Of a stretch of 64,000 nt of DNA, positions 1 through 7,214 are shown piece by piece. The notes below the pieces were generated by a model. The model ran no database searches, was not told the origin of the DNA, and saw only the letters and a program-made list of their open reading frames with translations. The position numbers and the translations under genes were made by a program. This DNA comes from Nocardioides sp. T2.26MG-1. Its GTDB lineage: Bacteria > Actinomycetota > Actinomycetes > Propionibacteriales > Nocardioidaceae. Positions within the stretch are counted from its first letter, which is position 1. Each line of letters starts with the position of its first letter. The stretch spans positions 131,382 through 195,381 of the forward strand of contig NZ_CATNLZ010000001.1 in assembly GCF_950101795.1 (NCBI RefSeq), read 5' to 3'.

Positions 1-75
1 CGCGACGTGCTGCGGCGCCAGCCCGGGGAGATGGCCTGGAACTCCACGCGGCCCTTCGACCCCGACCTCAACTAG
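1..75 (+). CDS. C-terminal end of an unidentified protein (partial)
   Basis: An open frame enters from the left edge and stops at TAG in bases 73-75. Only the last 24 residues are visible, ending in STRPFDPDLN. There is no recognisable motif, so no function is proposed. The gene runs towards the minus-strand VOC gene, and a long hairpin lies between the two. It is judged coding because the frame is open up to the edge, the codon third positions are GC-rich, and a terminator-like palindrome follows the stop. Confidence 0.5.
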   Translation, partial: RDVLRRQPGEMAWNSTRPFDPDLN

Positions 76-107
76 CTTTCGCACGGGGGAGGCGGAGGGT
101 TTCGGAT

Positions 108-175
108 GCTGGCAGCCGATCCCCGCACGACACGCCGGTGGCTCTCGGCGTGTCGTGCGGGTTTGGGCTGCCAGC
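108..175. terminator. Long palindrome between convergent genes
   Basis: Outer arms of 10 bp (108-117 with 166-175) and inner arms of 16 bp (122-137 with 146-161) pair perfectly, with a 4-base internal mismatch and an 8-base loop. There is no T-tract. The site lies between two genes that converge, so a bidirectional terminator is the simplest reading; an intergenic palindromic repeat is the alternative. Confidence 0.6.
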
Positions 176-306
176 AGCCGAACCCCGCATGCCTTCCCCA
201 GCACACGCCGACGTGTCCGCGCTCGGCGCGCCAAGCCACGACATGCCCGATCTCGCCCATCACTCCAGCCTGTGCGAGCCGGGTCACCCGCGCCGGTGAG
301 AGCGGC

Positions 307-654
307 TCACCGGGACTTGTAGAGCACCAGCCCGTTGCCCTGGCTGTCGTACACGACCGCGCGACGCTCGTGAGCGTCGTCGTACGGCGAGGTCACGATC
401 GCCCCGCCGCTCTCCTCGATCGACCTGGCGAGTGCGTCGACGTCCTCGGTCCGCAGGGCGACGACGGTCTTCCCGGGGAGCGGGTGGTCCAGGGCGGTCG
501 CGAGCGCGATCGTGATCGAGCCGCCGTCGAGGGCGGCGTAGTGGGTGCCGTCCCGGAACTTCAGCGCGAAGCCGAGGGTCTCGGTGTAGAACCTGATCGA
601 CTCGTCGAGGTCCTCGGTGGACAGGACGATCTGGCGCACCTCGTGGTCACTCAT
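307..654 (-). CDS. VOC (glyoxalase/dioxygenase superfamily) protein
   Basis: 115 residues, the usual size of a single-domain VOC protein. The N-terminal half reads as beta-alpha-beta with the family pattern DLDESIRFYTETLGF, and the C-terminal half repeats the fold, ending in DSQGNGLVLYKSR. Members bind a divalent metal and catalyse isomerisation, dioxygenation or drug sequestration, but the substrate cannot be read from the sequence. The ATG at 654 follows a GAGGAG Shine-Dalgarno, so this start is well supported. The next gene upstream on the same strand ends about 200 bases away behind a terminator, so this is probably a single-gene unit. Confidence 0.85.
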   Translation of the reverse strand: MSDHEVRQIVLSTEDLDESIRFYTETLGFALKFRDGTHYAALDGGSITIALATALDHPLPGKTVVALRTEDVDALARSIEESGGAIVTSPYDDAHERRAVVYDSQGNGLVLYKSR

Positions 655-775
655 CGATGTCTCCTCGTGCTCTCGTGTCCTCAGGCTCGAGAGCACCCTC
701 CCATGCCGTTGCCCGCGCGGCGTCGCCGAGTCGGTCCAACGTTGCGGCGCGGCCCGCGGCCGCGCCCGAGGGAGA

Positions 776-834
776 CCTGCCGCGGCACCCACGTCCCCGA
801 CTCCCTCACCAGGGACGGCGGGCACCGCGGCAGG
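776..834 (-). terminator. Hairpin downstream of the secreted-protein gene
   Basis: A perfect 10-bp outer stem (776-785 with 825-834) encloses a smaller GTCCC/GGGAC stem. It lies 18 bases past the stop of the minus-strand gene ending at 852 and upstream of the VOC gene. There is no U-tract, as is common in actinobacteria. Confidence 0.6.
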
Positions 835-851
835 ACCGGGCGGCGCGCGCC

Positions 852-1466
852 TCAGCCGAGGCGCAGCCGGCCCAGGATCTGGTTGAGCAGGTCGGTCAAC
901 CGGCCGAGCAGCCCCTGCAGCCCACCGTCGAGGAGACCGGTGACCGCGCACAGCAGGTTGCCCAGGAGCCGGCCGCCGCCGGTGGCGGCCACGATGTCGA
1001 GCACCACGCGGTCCAGGTGCACCTTGAGACCGAGCAGGTCGAGGTCGAGCGGAGCGAGCACCAGGTGCAGGATGTCGCAGGCCCGGCCCTCGGCAGCGGC
1101 CCGGCTCGCGACCGGCCGGGTGCCGTTCACGGACTTGACCCGCATGGTCCTCAGCTGGGCGAACGTGGTGCGGCTGCCGTCGCGCTCGTGGACGACCCCC
1201 TCGACGAGACCGCGGACGAAGAGCTTGCCGTTGCGCTTGACGAAGCGCAACGGCACGAACGCGCCGGAGACCTGACGCCCGTTGCCGGTGGCGCCCACGA
1301 CGCGGGACGTCAGCTCGCCTGCGGGCGTCACCGCGACCGGGCGGTCGGACGTACCGGCACTGGGTGCGCTCGTGGCGGTGGCGGCCTGGCTCCCCAGCAG
1401 GCACAGCGACAGGACGACGGCGAGCACCATCAGGCGACCGACGGGTGACGCGAGGATCTTCTTCAT
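852..1466 (-). CDS. Secreted protein of unknown function, downstream of an ECF sigma factor
   Basis: 204 residues. Residues 1-32 form a clear signal peptide: MKK start, hydrophobic LMVLAVVLSLCLLG, then an Ala-rich cleavage region. The mature part has a beta-rich central section with lysines and arginines, then two cysteines (in CDILHL and LLCAVTG) and a leucine/glycine-rich C-terminus. I do not recognise the family. The ATG at 1466 is preceded by GGGAGGG. The gene lies 31 bases behind the sigma factor gene and is probably co-transcribed with it, so it may be a target or effector of that sigma factor. Nothing in it resembles an anti-sigma domain. Confidence 0.7.
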   Translation of the reverse strand: MKKILASPVGRLMVLAVVLSLCLLGSQAATATSAPSAGTSDRPVAVTPAGELTSRVVGATGNGRQVSGAFVPLRFVKRNGKLFVRGLVEGVVHERDGSRTTFAQLRTMRVKSVNGTRPVASRAAAEGRACDILHLVLAPLDLDLLGLKVHLDRVVLDIVAATGGGRLLGNLLCAVTGLLDGGLQGLLGRLTDLLNQILGRLRLG

Positions 1467-1497
1467 GGGGTTCCCTCCCGAAGTTGAGTGGTAGCCC

Positions 1498-2103
1498 TCA
1501 CATCTCGCGAGTGACCCGGAGCGTTACATCGGCGACCGGATCGGGCCTCGACCCGGACCGACTCCGCCGACCCAACAGCCGGCGCAGCCGGCGCAGGCCG
1601 CGGTGATGGGCGACGCGGACAGTGCCGGGGCTGAGGCCCAGCGCGCGGGACGTGGCGGCGACGTCCAGACCGACCACGTCGATGCAGGCGATCACCTGGC
1701 CCTCCCGCTCCGGGAGCACCCCGACGAGGCGGCGAGCGAGGTCGTCCCCGACCACGGTCCCCGCGTGGTCGTCGATGCAGCCGCCGAGGTCCTCGATGCC
1801 GCGCGGCCCGAGCGGTGCGGTGCCCCGGCTGCGCGTGGTCCGATAGCGGTTGCGCGAGATGTTCCGGGCGATGCCGAAGAGCCAACCCGCGAAGTCGTTG
1901 CCGTCGCCGGAGAAGTCCGCGATCCGGCGGGCCGCCGTCAGCCAGGCCTCGGCTGCGATGTCCTCGGCGTCCACGGCCGCATCGAGCTGGTGCAGGTGCT
2001 GCAGCCACACGACCAGCCGTTCGGCGTGGTCGGCGTACAGCTCCGCCCACGCCGACTCGTCGCCGGTTCTGGCGCGCGCGACGACCTCGGCTCCCTCCCG
2101 CAC
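1498..2103 (-). CDS. ECF-type RNA polymerase sigma factor
   Basis: 201 residues with the two domains of extracytoplasmic-function sigma factors. Region 2 covers about residues 15-90 and includes the core-binding stretch DAEDIAAEAWLTAARR and NDFAGWLFGIARN. Region 4 covers about residues 120-180, with PEREGQVIACIDVVGL followed by a helix-turn-helix (ATSRALGLSPGTVRVAHHR). It directs RNA polymerase to a stress or surface regulon that cannot be named here. The GTG at 2103 is chosen because GGAAGG lies 7-8 bases upstream; the open frame extends further but without a better start. No recognisable anti-sigma gene is adjacent. A divergent membrane protein and a downstream secreted protein are the candidate partners. 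Confidence 0.85.
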   Translation of the reverse strand: MREGAEVVARARTGDESAWAELYADHAERLVVWLQHLHQLDAAVDAEDIAAEAWLTAARRIADFSGDGNDFAGWLFGIARNISRNRYRTTRSRGTAPLGPRGIEDLGGCIDDHAGTVVGDDLARRLVGVLPEREGQVIACIDVVGLDVAATSRALGLSPGTVRVAHHRGLRRLRRLLGRRSRSGSRPDPVADVTLRVTREM

Positions 2104-2203
2104 GTGACCACCTTCCGCAACGACTCCCGACGGGACCGTGCCCGTTCGGGGCACTTCAGTCACCTCCGGTTTTCGAGGACGTCCTGGGTGGCACTGTTCA
2201 GGC

Positions 2204-2845
2204 ATGACCCGTCCCCCGTCGCGCCGGGAGTTGCGCCGTGCCCTCCGCGCGGACACGTCCCGACGACGACGCGACCCCGGACTCACCGCACACCTCGCCG
2301 CGGAGGCGGCAGCCTCGACCCCGACCGGGGTCCGACGATCGCGTGCACGATCGGCCGCCGTGGCGGTCGCCGCCACCCTCGCCCTGCTGCTCGCGACGCT
2401 CGGCGTGGCATCAGCCGCCGGCGTCTCGTGGGCGCCCTGGTCGCCCTCCTCGCCCGACCCGACGCCCACCGCTCCCACGAACAGCACGTCACCGCCGCGC
2501 CCCGTGTCCTCGCCCCCGGGCTCGCCCACCGGATCCCCTACCGGGCCCACGGCGCGGCCGACCGGCTCACCCTCGACGGGATCCCCCGCGCCGCCGCCGA
2601 CCACACGCTCGGGGACGCCGAGCGAGACCCCGGCCCCGGCCCCGGCCCCGACCAGCCTCGGCCCCAGTGCCGAGGCGAGCGTGAGCGGCGGCACTGCTCC
2701 CCGTCCGCCCGGGTCGGTCCGCACCTCCGCGCCGCCAGGCCTCCCCGCGGCGCCCGGCATCACGCGAGCGCCCGGCATCACGCGAGCGCCCGGACTCGCG
2801 CACGCCCCGGGAGCAACGCACGCACCGGGAGTGCCCCGACCGTGA
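2204..2845 (+). CDS. Single-pass membrane protein with a Pro/Ser/Thr-rich tail
   Basis: 213 residues, unrecognised. An Arg-rich N-terminus (about residues 1-45) precedes one hydrophobic segment (AVAVAATLALLLATLGVA), and the rest is low-complexity Pro/Ser/Thr/Gly sequence expected outside the membrane. The C-terminus contains short repeats of the type APGITRAPG, encoded by a 15-base direct repeat near 2750-2790. It is transcribed away from the ECF sigma gene with only 100 bases between the starts. The topology (basic cytoplasmic end, one TM, extended outer part) would suit an anti-sigma protein, but there is no zinc-binding HxxxCxxC motif. The function is therefore open and the gene call itself is only moderately sure. 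Confidence 0.5.
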   Translation: MTRPPSRRELRRALRADTSRRRRDPGLTAHLAAEAAASTPTGVRRSRARSAAVAVAATLALLLATLGVASAAGVSWAPWSPSSPDPTPTAPTNSTSPPRPVSSPPGSPTGSPTGPTARPTGSPSTGSPAPPPTTRSGTPSETPAPAPAPTSLGPSAEASVSGGTAPRPPGSVRTSAPPGLPAAPGITRAPGITRAPGLAHAPGATHAPGVPRP

Positions 2846-2905
2846 GCCATGGGCGCGACGCCGCACCGACGATGGGCGAGGTGCCCTCCTTCCTAGACTC
2901 ACCCC

Positions 2906-4027
2906 GTGGACGCCGCCGACCCGACCGCACGTCTCGCTCAGCAGCAGGCCGGCGCCGGCGAGCCGGTGCGGGTGGGGGCGCTCGCCCCGCTGAGCCCGCC
3001 CGGCTGGGTCGCGGCCGGCCAGCACCTGGTCGCGGGCCTCGAGCTCGCCGCGACCGAGGTGAACGAGGCGGGCGGGATCGCCGGCCGGCCGCTGAAGCTG
3101 GTGGTGCGTGACACCGCCGCCGATCCGGGACGGGCGGCGGCCGCGGTCGACGAGCTGGCCGATCTGGGCGTGGTCGCCCTGGCCGGGGAGTACCACAGCG
3201 TCGTCGCACGCGGCGCTGCAGCGCGGGCCCACGCCCGCCAGGTGCCGTTCCTGTGCTCCTCCGCCGTCCTGGACCAGCTGGTCGACGAGCCGACGGACTG
3301 GGTCGCGCGCCTCGCCCCTGCCCAGTCTCACGGGTGGGGGCTGTACGCCGACTTCCTGGTGGAGACCGGCCATACCCAGGTCGCCCTCGCGACCCAACGC
3401 AGCATCTACTGGGCGTCCGGCGCAGCCATCCTGCGGACCCACCTTGCCCGCCACCACGGCGGCGTCGTCGAGCTCGACATGGACGACCTCACCGTCGAGG
3501 CAGCCTGCACCCGGCTCGCCGACAGCGGCGCCAGCGCCCTCCTGCTCCTCACCGGCTACCCCGGCCCCGCCGTACCCCTCGTGAACGCCGTGCGCCTCGA
3601 CCCGCGGCTGCACGGCCTGATGATCGGGGCACCAGCAGGCCAACCCGAGCTCGCCGACCGGATGGCTCTGTCGGGCGCCGGCTCCGGCGCGATCCCGTTC
3701 CTGCGCTACCTGCCGCGGCGCCTGGACGCCTCCGGCGAGCGCGTCGAGCGTGCCCTGCTGCGCCGCCTCGGTGTCGCGCCGTCGTTCGTGGCCCTCGAGG
3801 GCTACGACGCGATTCTGGTCCTCGCCCACCTCATGGCCGCGAACGGTGCCGGACGGGCCGCGATCGCCGGCTCGTGGGGCGAGGTGGCCACCGAGGGCAC
3901 CCGCGGGACGATCGCGTTCTCCCGCGAGCCGGGGCTCGACCTGTGGCAGTGGCGCTGGGCTCCCACCCAGGTCACCCAGCGCGACCCCGCCCGCCCCGAA
4001 GAGTTCCAGGTCCTGCGCTCGCGCTGA
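2906..4027 (+). CDS. Periplasmic-binding-protein-like (Leu/Ile/Val type) protein lacking a signal peptide
   Basis: 373 residues with the type I periplasmic binding fold of branched-chain amino acid receptors: VRVGALAPLSPPG at the start of lobe 1, AATEVNEAGGIAGRPLKLVVRD, and later SGAGSGAIPFLRYLPRR and FVALEGYDAILVLAHLMA. In exported members a lipoprotein or Sec signal precedes this fold. Here only about 20 polar residues do, so the protein looks cytoplasmic. It may be an intracellular ligand sensor of the AmiC kind instead of a transporter subunit, and no permease or ATPase gene is adjacent. The GTG at 2906 lies six bases after a TAGACT box, which suits a leaderless mRNA. Confidence 0.75.
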   Translation: MDAADPTARLAQQQAGAGEPVRVGALAPLSPPGWVAAGQHLVAGLELAATEVNEAGGIAGRPLKLVVRDTAADPGRAAAAVDELADLGVVALAGEYHSVVARGAAARAHARQVPFLCSSAVLDQLVDEPTDWVARLAPAQSHGWGLYADFLVETGHTQVALATQRSIYWASGAAILRTHLARHHGGVVELDMDDLTVEAACTRLADSGASALLLLTGYPGPAVPLVNAVRLDPRLHGLMIGAPAGQPELADRMALSGAGSGAIPFLRYLPRRLDASGERVERALLRRLGVAPSFVALEGYDAILVLAHLMAANGAGRAAIAGSWGEVATEGTRGTIAFSREPGLDLWQWRWAPTQVTQRDPARPEEFQVLRSR

Positions 4028-4043
4028 CCGCTCCGCGAACGCG

Positions 4044-4082
4044 GACCGCCCCTCCTCAGCTCGTGGCTGATGAGGGGCGGTC
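4044..4082. terminator. Strong bidirectional terminator hairpin
   Basis: A 17-base stem (4044-4060 with 4066-4082) with one internal mismatch region and a 5-base loop. It lies between the plus-strand binding protein (stop at 4027) and the 3' end of the minus-strand tRNA-Ala, so it can terminate both. Confidence 0.8.
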
Positions 4083-4088
4083 TCTGTC

Positions 4089-4164
<76 letters not shown>

Positions 4165-4237
4165 GGATGCGCCGCAGGACGGCGCGGTGGGAAACGTTAG
4201 CACCAGCCCCAGGCCTCCGCCGAATCGGATCCGGGGG

Positions 4238-4711
4238 TTACGGCCGCGGCACCAGGAGCCGCTCGATCTGCTCCATCCCCTGACGGGCGTAGCCCTGCCA
4301 CATCCGCGCGAACACCGGCATCGCGGCCCGGCCGAGGCCGCCGCGAGGGTGCACGATCCAGGCCCAGGTGATCCGGACGCCGGTGCCCGCGGGGACGAAG
4401 CGCCACTCTCCCTCGACCTCGGTCACCAGCGGCTTCATCGGCCCGGTGATGTCGGCGAGCCGGTACCCGAACGACCGCGGCCGGTCCAGCGAGGTCAGCG
4501 TCTCGCGCAGCGTCCCGCCGTCGGCGAGCCGGATGGTGCGGGTCTGCCCGACGGTCTCCCACGGGCCCTGCTGGTCGCGGACCTCGCGGATCGGCGGGAT
4601 CGCGGCGTACCGGCGAGAGAACAGCTCGGGCAGCGGCGTCGGCAGCACCACGTCGAAGGCACGGTCGACGGCGACGGGGAACGTGCGGGCGTGCTCGAGC
4701 GAGAGGGCCAT
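4238..4711 (-). CDS. SRPBCC (START/polyketide cyclase-like) family protein
   Basis: 157 residues with the helix-grip pattern of SRPBCC proteins: an N-terminal strand (HARTFPVAVDRAFDVVLP), a central beta sheet (GQTRTIRLADGGTLRETL, EGEWRFVPAGTGVRITWAW) and a long C-terminal helix (MPVFARMWQGYARQGMEQIERLL). Such proteins bind hydrophobic ligands in a deep pocket. The ligand is unknown and no active-site residue can be assigned. The ATG at 4711 lies 6 bases after a TACGCT box with no Shine-Dalgarno, so the mRNA is probably leaderless. It sits behind sepX on the same strand, 19 bases past that gene's stop, but appears to have its own promoter. Confidence 0.75.
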   Translation of the reverse strand: MALSLEHARTFPVAVDRAFDVVLPTPLPELFSRRYAAIPPIREVRDQQGPWETVGQTRTIRLADGGTLRETLTSLDRPRSFGYRLADITGPMKPLVTEVEGEWRFVPAGTGVRITWAWIVHPRGGLGRAAMPVFARMWQGYARQGMEQIERLLVPRP

Positions 4712-4730
4712 GCCCCCAGCGTAGGAGCTG

Positions 4731-5576
4731 TCAGGAGCCGACGGCGCGGTGCTCGTCGCCGTCCTTGCGCGCCGTGCGGGCGGCCCGGTCGGCCTCGTCG
4801 GCCTCGCGGGCGATCTGGGCGTCGGCGTCGGTGCGGCCCGAGGTCCAGACACCGCTGTCGTCGAGGGCGATCGTCCGGACCGTGCGGCGGGCGGCGGCCG
4901 GCTTGCCGACGTACGTCGGGAGCGTGACCGGCACCGGGTCCCACAGCGCCGGGTCGACGATCGCGGCCATGCCGGCGGACGTGTCGGCCAGCGGGTCGAT
5001 CCCGCCCGTGGCGTCCGGGTCGTCGGCGAGGGTCCGGTCGGCCGGCACCTCGACCGGCTCGTCCTCGGCCGGCTGCTCGATCGGCATCCGGGCCGCCGGA
5101 GCCAGCGCGCGCCGCTCGCCCTTGACCATGATCCGGCAGGTGACGAGCCAGGCGGCCAGCACGCCCACCGGGATCGCGACGTACCACCAGGCGATGACAC
5201 CGAAGGCCGCGACGCCGGCCACCGCGAGGTTGGCGAGGAGGATCAGAGCGAGCACGTTGCGGCGCCGCCTGGTCGCGCGCTTGGCGGCCGCGCGCCGGGC
5301 CCGCAGCTGGGCGGGCGTGAGCTCGACGGGCGCCGGGACCGGCTGCCGCACCGGGGCCTGGACCGGGACCGCCTCGGCGGCCGGACGGCCGGGCGTCACG
5401 AGCCGGGCGCTGCGCCTGTCCACCGGCTCGCGGCGCGCCAGCACGCGCATGGTGTGGGAGAACCGGTCCACCGAACGGCTGCGCGCCACGTCGTCGTGGT
5501 GACGGAGCGCCTTCGGGACGAGATAGACGGCCCACGCCACGGCGAGGGCGACGAAGATCAAAGCGCTCAGGTCCAC
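4731..5576 (-). CDS. sepX: Divisome membrane protein SepX/GlpR
   Basis: 281 residues. Residues 5-22 form one hydrophobic helix (LSALIFVALAVAWAVYLV). A linker rich in Arg, Pro and Val follows, then two adjacent membrane helices around residues 107-150, then a cytoplasmic acidic tail. The conserved tail block runs through DPALWDPVPVTLPTYVG, RTVRTIALDD and VWTSGRTDADAQIARE. In Corynebacterium the equivalent GlpR is the membrane receptor for the gephyrin-like Glp, which binds FtsZ; in Streptomyces SepX stabilises the divisome. The Glp/MoeA gene lies 1.6 kb upstream on the same strand, which strengthens the call. The GTG at 5576 follows TAACCT by 7 bases, as expected for a leaderless mRNA. Confidence 0.85.
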   Translation of the reverse strand: MDLSALIFVALAVAWAVYLVPKALRHHDDVARSRSVDRFSHTMRVLARREPVDRRSARLVTPGRPAAEAVPVQAPVRQPVPAPVELTPAQLRARRAAAKRATRRRRNVLALILLANLAVAGVAAFGVIAWWYVAIPVGVLAAWLVTCRIMVKGERRALAPAARMPIEQPAEDEPVEVPADRTLADDPDATGGIDPLADTSAGMAAIVDPALWDPVPVTLPTYVGKPAAARRTVRTIALDDSGVWTSGRTDADAQIAREADEADRAARTARKDGDEHRAVGS

Positions 5577-5637
5577 AGGTCAGAGGTTAGGAGCGTTAGC
5601 GCAGCTGACCGCGGATGTCCACAGGTGTGTCGCAAAT

Positions 5638-6237
5638 TCACTCGTGTGACTGATGTGATCGGACCCGGGCCACCATGCCGTCGGGACACTCCTCGACGGT
5701 GACCGCGTAGAGCCGATGGTCGCGCCACGCGCCGTCGATGTGCAGGAACTTCGGGGCGTAGCCGACCTCGCGCAGGCCGAGCTTCTCCACCACCCGCAGC
5801 GAGTTGGAGTTCTCCGGACGGATCGCGATCTCGATGCGGTGCAGGCCCGCGGTCGTGAAGCAGTGGTCGATGACGAGCGCGACCGCACGGGGCATCACCC
5901 CGCGGCCGGCGTACTCGCGATCGAGCCAGTAGCCGACCGAGGCGAACTGCGCCGACCCGCGGACGATGTTGTTGACGGTCACCTGCCCGGCGAAGCGGCC
6001 GTCGACGTCGATCGCGAACGGGTAGGTGGTGCCGGCCCGGGCCTGCCGGTGCAGCCGCCGGACCAGCTGGCCGAACGTCGAGGGCCGGGCGTCGGCCCCC
6101 GGTGGCACCGTGGCGTCCCACGGCCGCAGCCAGGCGACGTTGCGGCGCCGGGCGTCACGCCAGGCGCGCGCGTCCGAGGCCGCGAGCGGTCGGACCGTGA
6201 CCTCGTCGGAGCTCAGCCGCGCCGGCCAGCCGGTCAA
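5638..6237 (-). CDS. GNAT N-acetyltransferase, RimJ/RimL type
   Basis: 199 residues. GNAT motifs are visible in order: an N-terminal strand (VTVRPLAASDARAWRDARRRN), the substrate-side helix, the acetyl-CoA site (GYWLDREYAGRGVMPRAVAL; the Q/RxxGxG/A loop is represented by EYAGRG) and the C-terminal block RIEIAIRPENSNSLRVVEKLG. Family members acetylate N-termini of ribosomal or other proteins. The acceptor here is unknown. A TTG at 6237 with GGGGAG upstream is preferred. An in-frame ATG at 6294 would add 19 residues and overlap mogA by 35 bases. The position between mogA and sepX matches rimJ (Rv0995) of M. tuberculosis. Confidence 0.85.
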   Translation of the reverse strand: MTGWPARLSSDEVTVRPLAASDARAWRDARRRNVAWLRPWDATVPPGADARPSTFGQLVRRLHRQARAGTTYPFAIDVDGRFAGQVTVNNIVRGSAQFASVGYWLDREYAGRGVMPRAVALVIDHCFTTAGLHRIEIAIRPENSNSLRVVEKLGLREVGYAPKFLHIDGAWRDHRLYAVTVEECPDGMVARVRSHQSHE

Positions 6238-6259
6238 CGGTCGCTCCCCATGCTCCGGC

Positions 6260-6736
6260 TCAATGGTCGCTCCCCACGACCTGCTCCACCGCATGCACCA
6301 GGACCGGCCGCAGCACCGCCAGCCCGTCCTTCACTCCCCCGCGCGAGCCGGGCAGGTTGACCACCAGGCAGCTGCCGACGATCCCCGCGAGACCCCGGGA
6401 CAGCACGGCGGTCGGCACACCCTGGGCGACGCCGTACGCCCGGATCGCCTCGGCGATGCCGGGGACCTCCCGGTCGAGCAGGGGTCGGGTGACCTCGGGG
6501 GTCCGGTCGGTCGGCGTGAGCCCGGTGCCACCCGTGGTGAGCACGACCCGCGCACCACCCTCGGCGGCCGCCGAGATCGCCGCAGCGACCGGCTCACCGT
6601 CGGGGACGACGACCGGGTCGCCGGCCGCGAAGCCCAGCTCGCGGAGGAAGTCGACGATCAGCGGGCCGGTGGTGTCCTCGTAGACGCCGGCCGCGGCCCG
6701 GTTGGAGGCCACCACGACCTCGGCCCGCAGGCTCAT
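6260..6736 (-). CDS. mog: Molybdopterin adenylyltransferase-like protein (MogA/MoaB family)
   Basis: 158 residues, a stand-alone MoCF domain. The signature [16 protein letters not shown] is present around residues 69-84, preceded by the acidic residue region [13 protein letters not shown] and followed by VPGIAEAIR and [15 protein letters not shown]. The enzyme adenylylates molybdopterin to activate it for molybdate insertion by MoeA. It overlaps moaC by 4 bases (ATGA) and lies in a minus-strand series after moeA/glp and moaC, so it is translationally coupled. Confidence 0.9.
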   Translation of the reverse strand: MSLRAEVVVASNRAAAGVYEDTTGPLIVDFLRELGFAAGDPVVVPDGEPVAAAISAAAEGGARVVLTTGGTGLTPTDRTPEVTRPLLDREVPGIAEAIRAYGVAQGVPTAVLSRGLAGIVGSCLVVNLPGSRGGVKDGLAVLRPVLVHAVEQVVGSDH

Positions 6737-7212
6737 GCCCGGCTCCAGTCCCCGGACTTGCCCCCGGTCTTGGTCTCGACCCGGACGTCGGTGATCACCG
6801 CGCCCTTGTCGACCGCCTTGACCATGTCGACGACGGTGAGCGCCGCGACCGTCACGGCGGTCAGCGCCTCCATCTCGACGCCGGTGCGGTCGGTCGTCCG
6901 CACGGTCGCGTGGATCTCGACCGCATCGTCTGTCACCGCGAGGTCGACGGCCACCCCCGAGATCGCCAGCGGGTGGCACAGCGGGACGAGGTCGGGCGTG
7001 CGCTTGGCGGCCATGATCCCGGCGATCCGGGCGACGGCGAGCGCGTCGCCCTTGGGCACGCCCTCGCCGCGCAGCAGCGCGACCACCGCGGGTGACACCA
7101 GCACCCGGCCGGACGCGGTCGCGGTCCGCGCCGTCACGTCCTTGCCGGAGACGTCGACCATCCGGGCCGCCCCGGACTCGTCGACGTGGGTGAGGCGGTC
7201 GGACGGTGACAT
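6733..7212 (-). CDS. moaC: Cyclic pyranopterin monophosphate synthase MoaC
   Basis: 159 residues, the normal length. Family blocks include [17 protein letters not shown] at the start, [19 protein letters not shown] (catalytic Lys and the LCHPL motif), [17 protein letters not shown] and [13 protein letters not shown]. With MoaA, not present in this window, it converts GTP to cyclic pyranopterin monophosphate, the first step of molybdenum cofactor synthesis. The ATG at 7212 starts two bases after the stop of the upstream moeA/glp gene, and the gene overlaps mog by 4 bases, so the three form one operon. Confidence 0.95.
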   Translation of the reverse strand: MSPSDRLTHVDESGAARMVDVSGKDVTARTATASGRVLVSPAVVALLRGEGVPKGDALAVARIAGIMAAKRTPDLVPLCHPLAISGVAVDLAVTDDAVEIHATVRTTDRTGVEMEALTAVTVAALTVVDMVKAVDKGAVITDVRVETKTGGKSGDWSRA

Positions 7213-7214
7213 CG

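Noticed and set aside
106-1275. Long plus-strand open frame opposite the VOC and secreted-protein genes
   Set aside because: It is a shadow of GC-rich minus-strand genes, with no Shine-Dalgarno, no domain and Arg/Pro-rich composition.
2104-2850. N-terminal extension of the ECF sigma frame to 2850
   Set aside because: The added sequence is Gly/Val/Ala low-complexity antisense to the divergent membrane protein, and the GTG at 2103 has a good Shine-Dalgarno.
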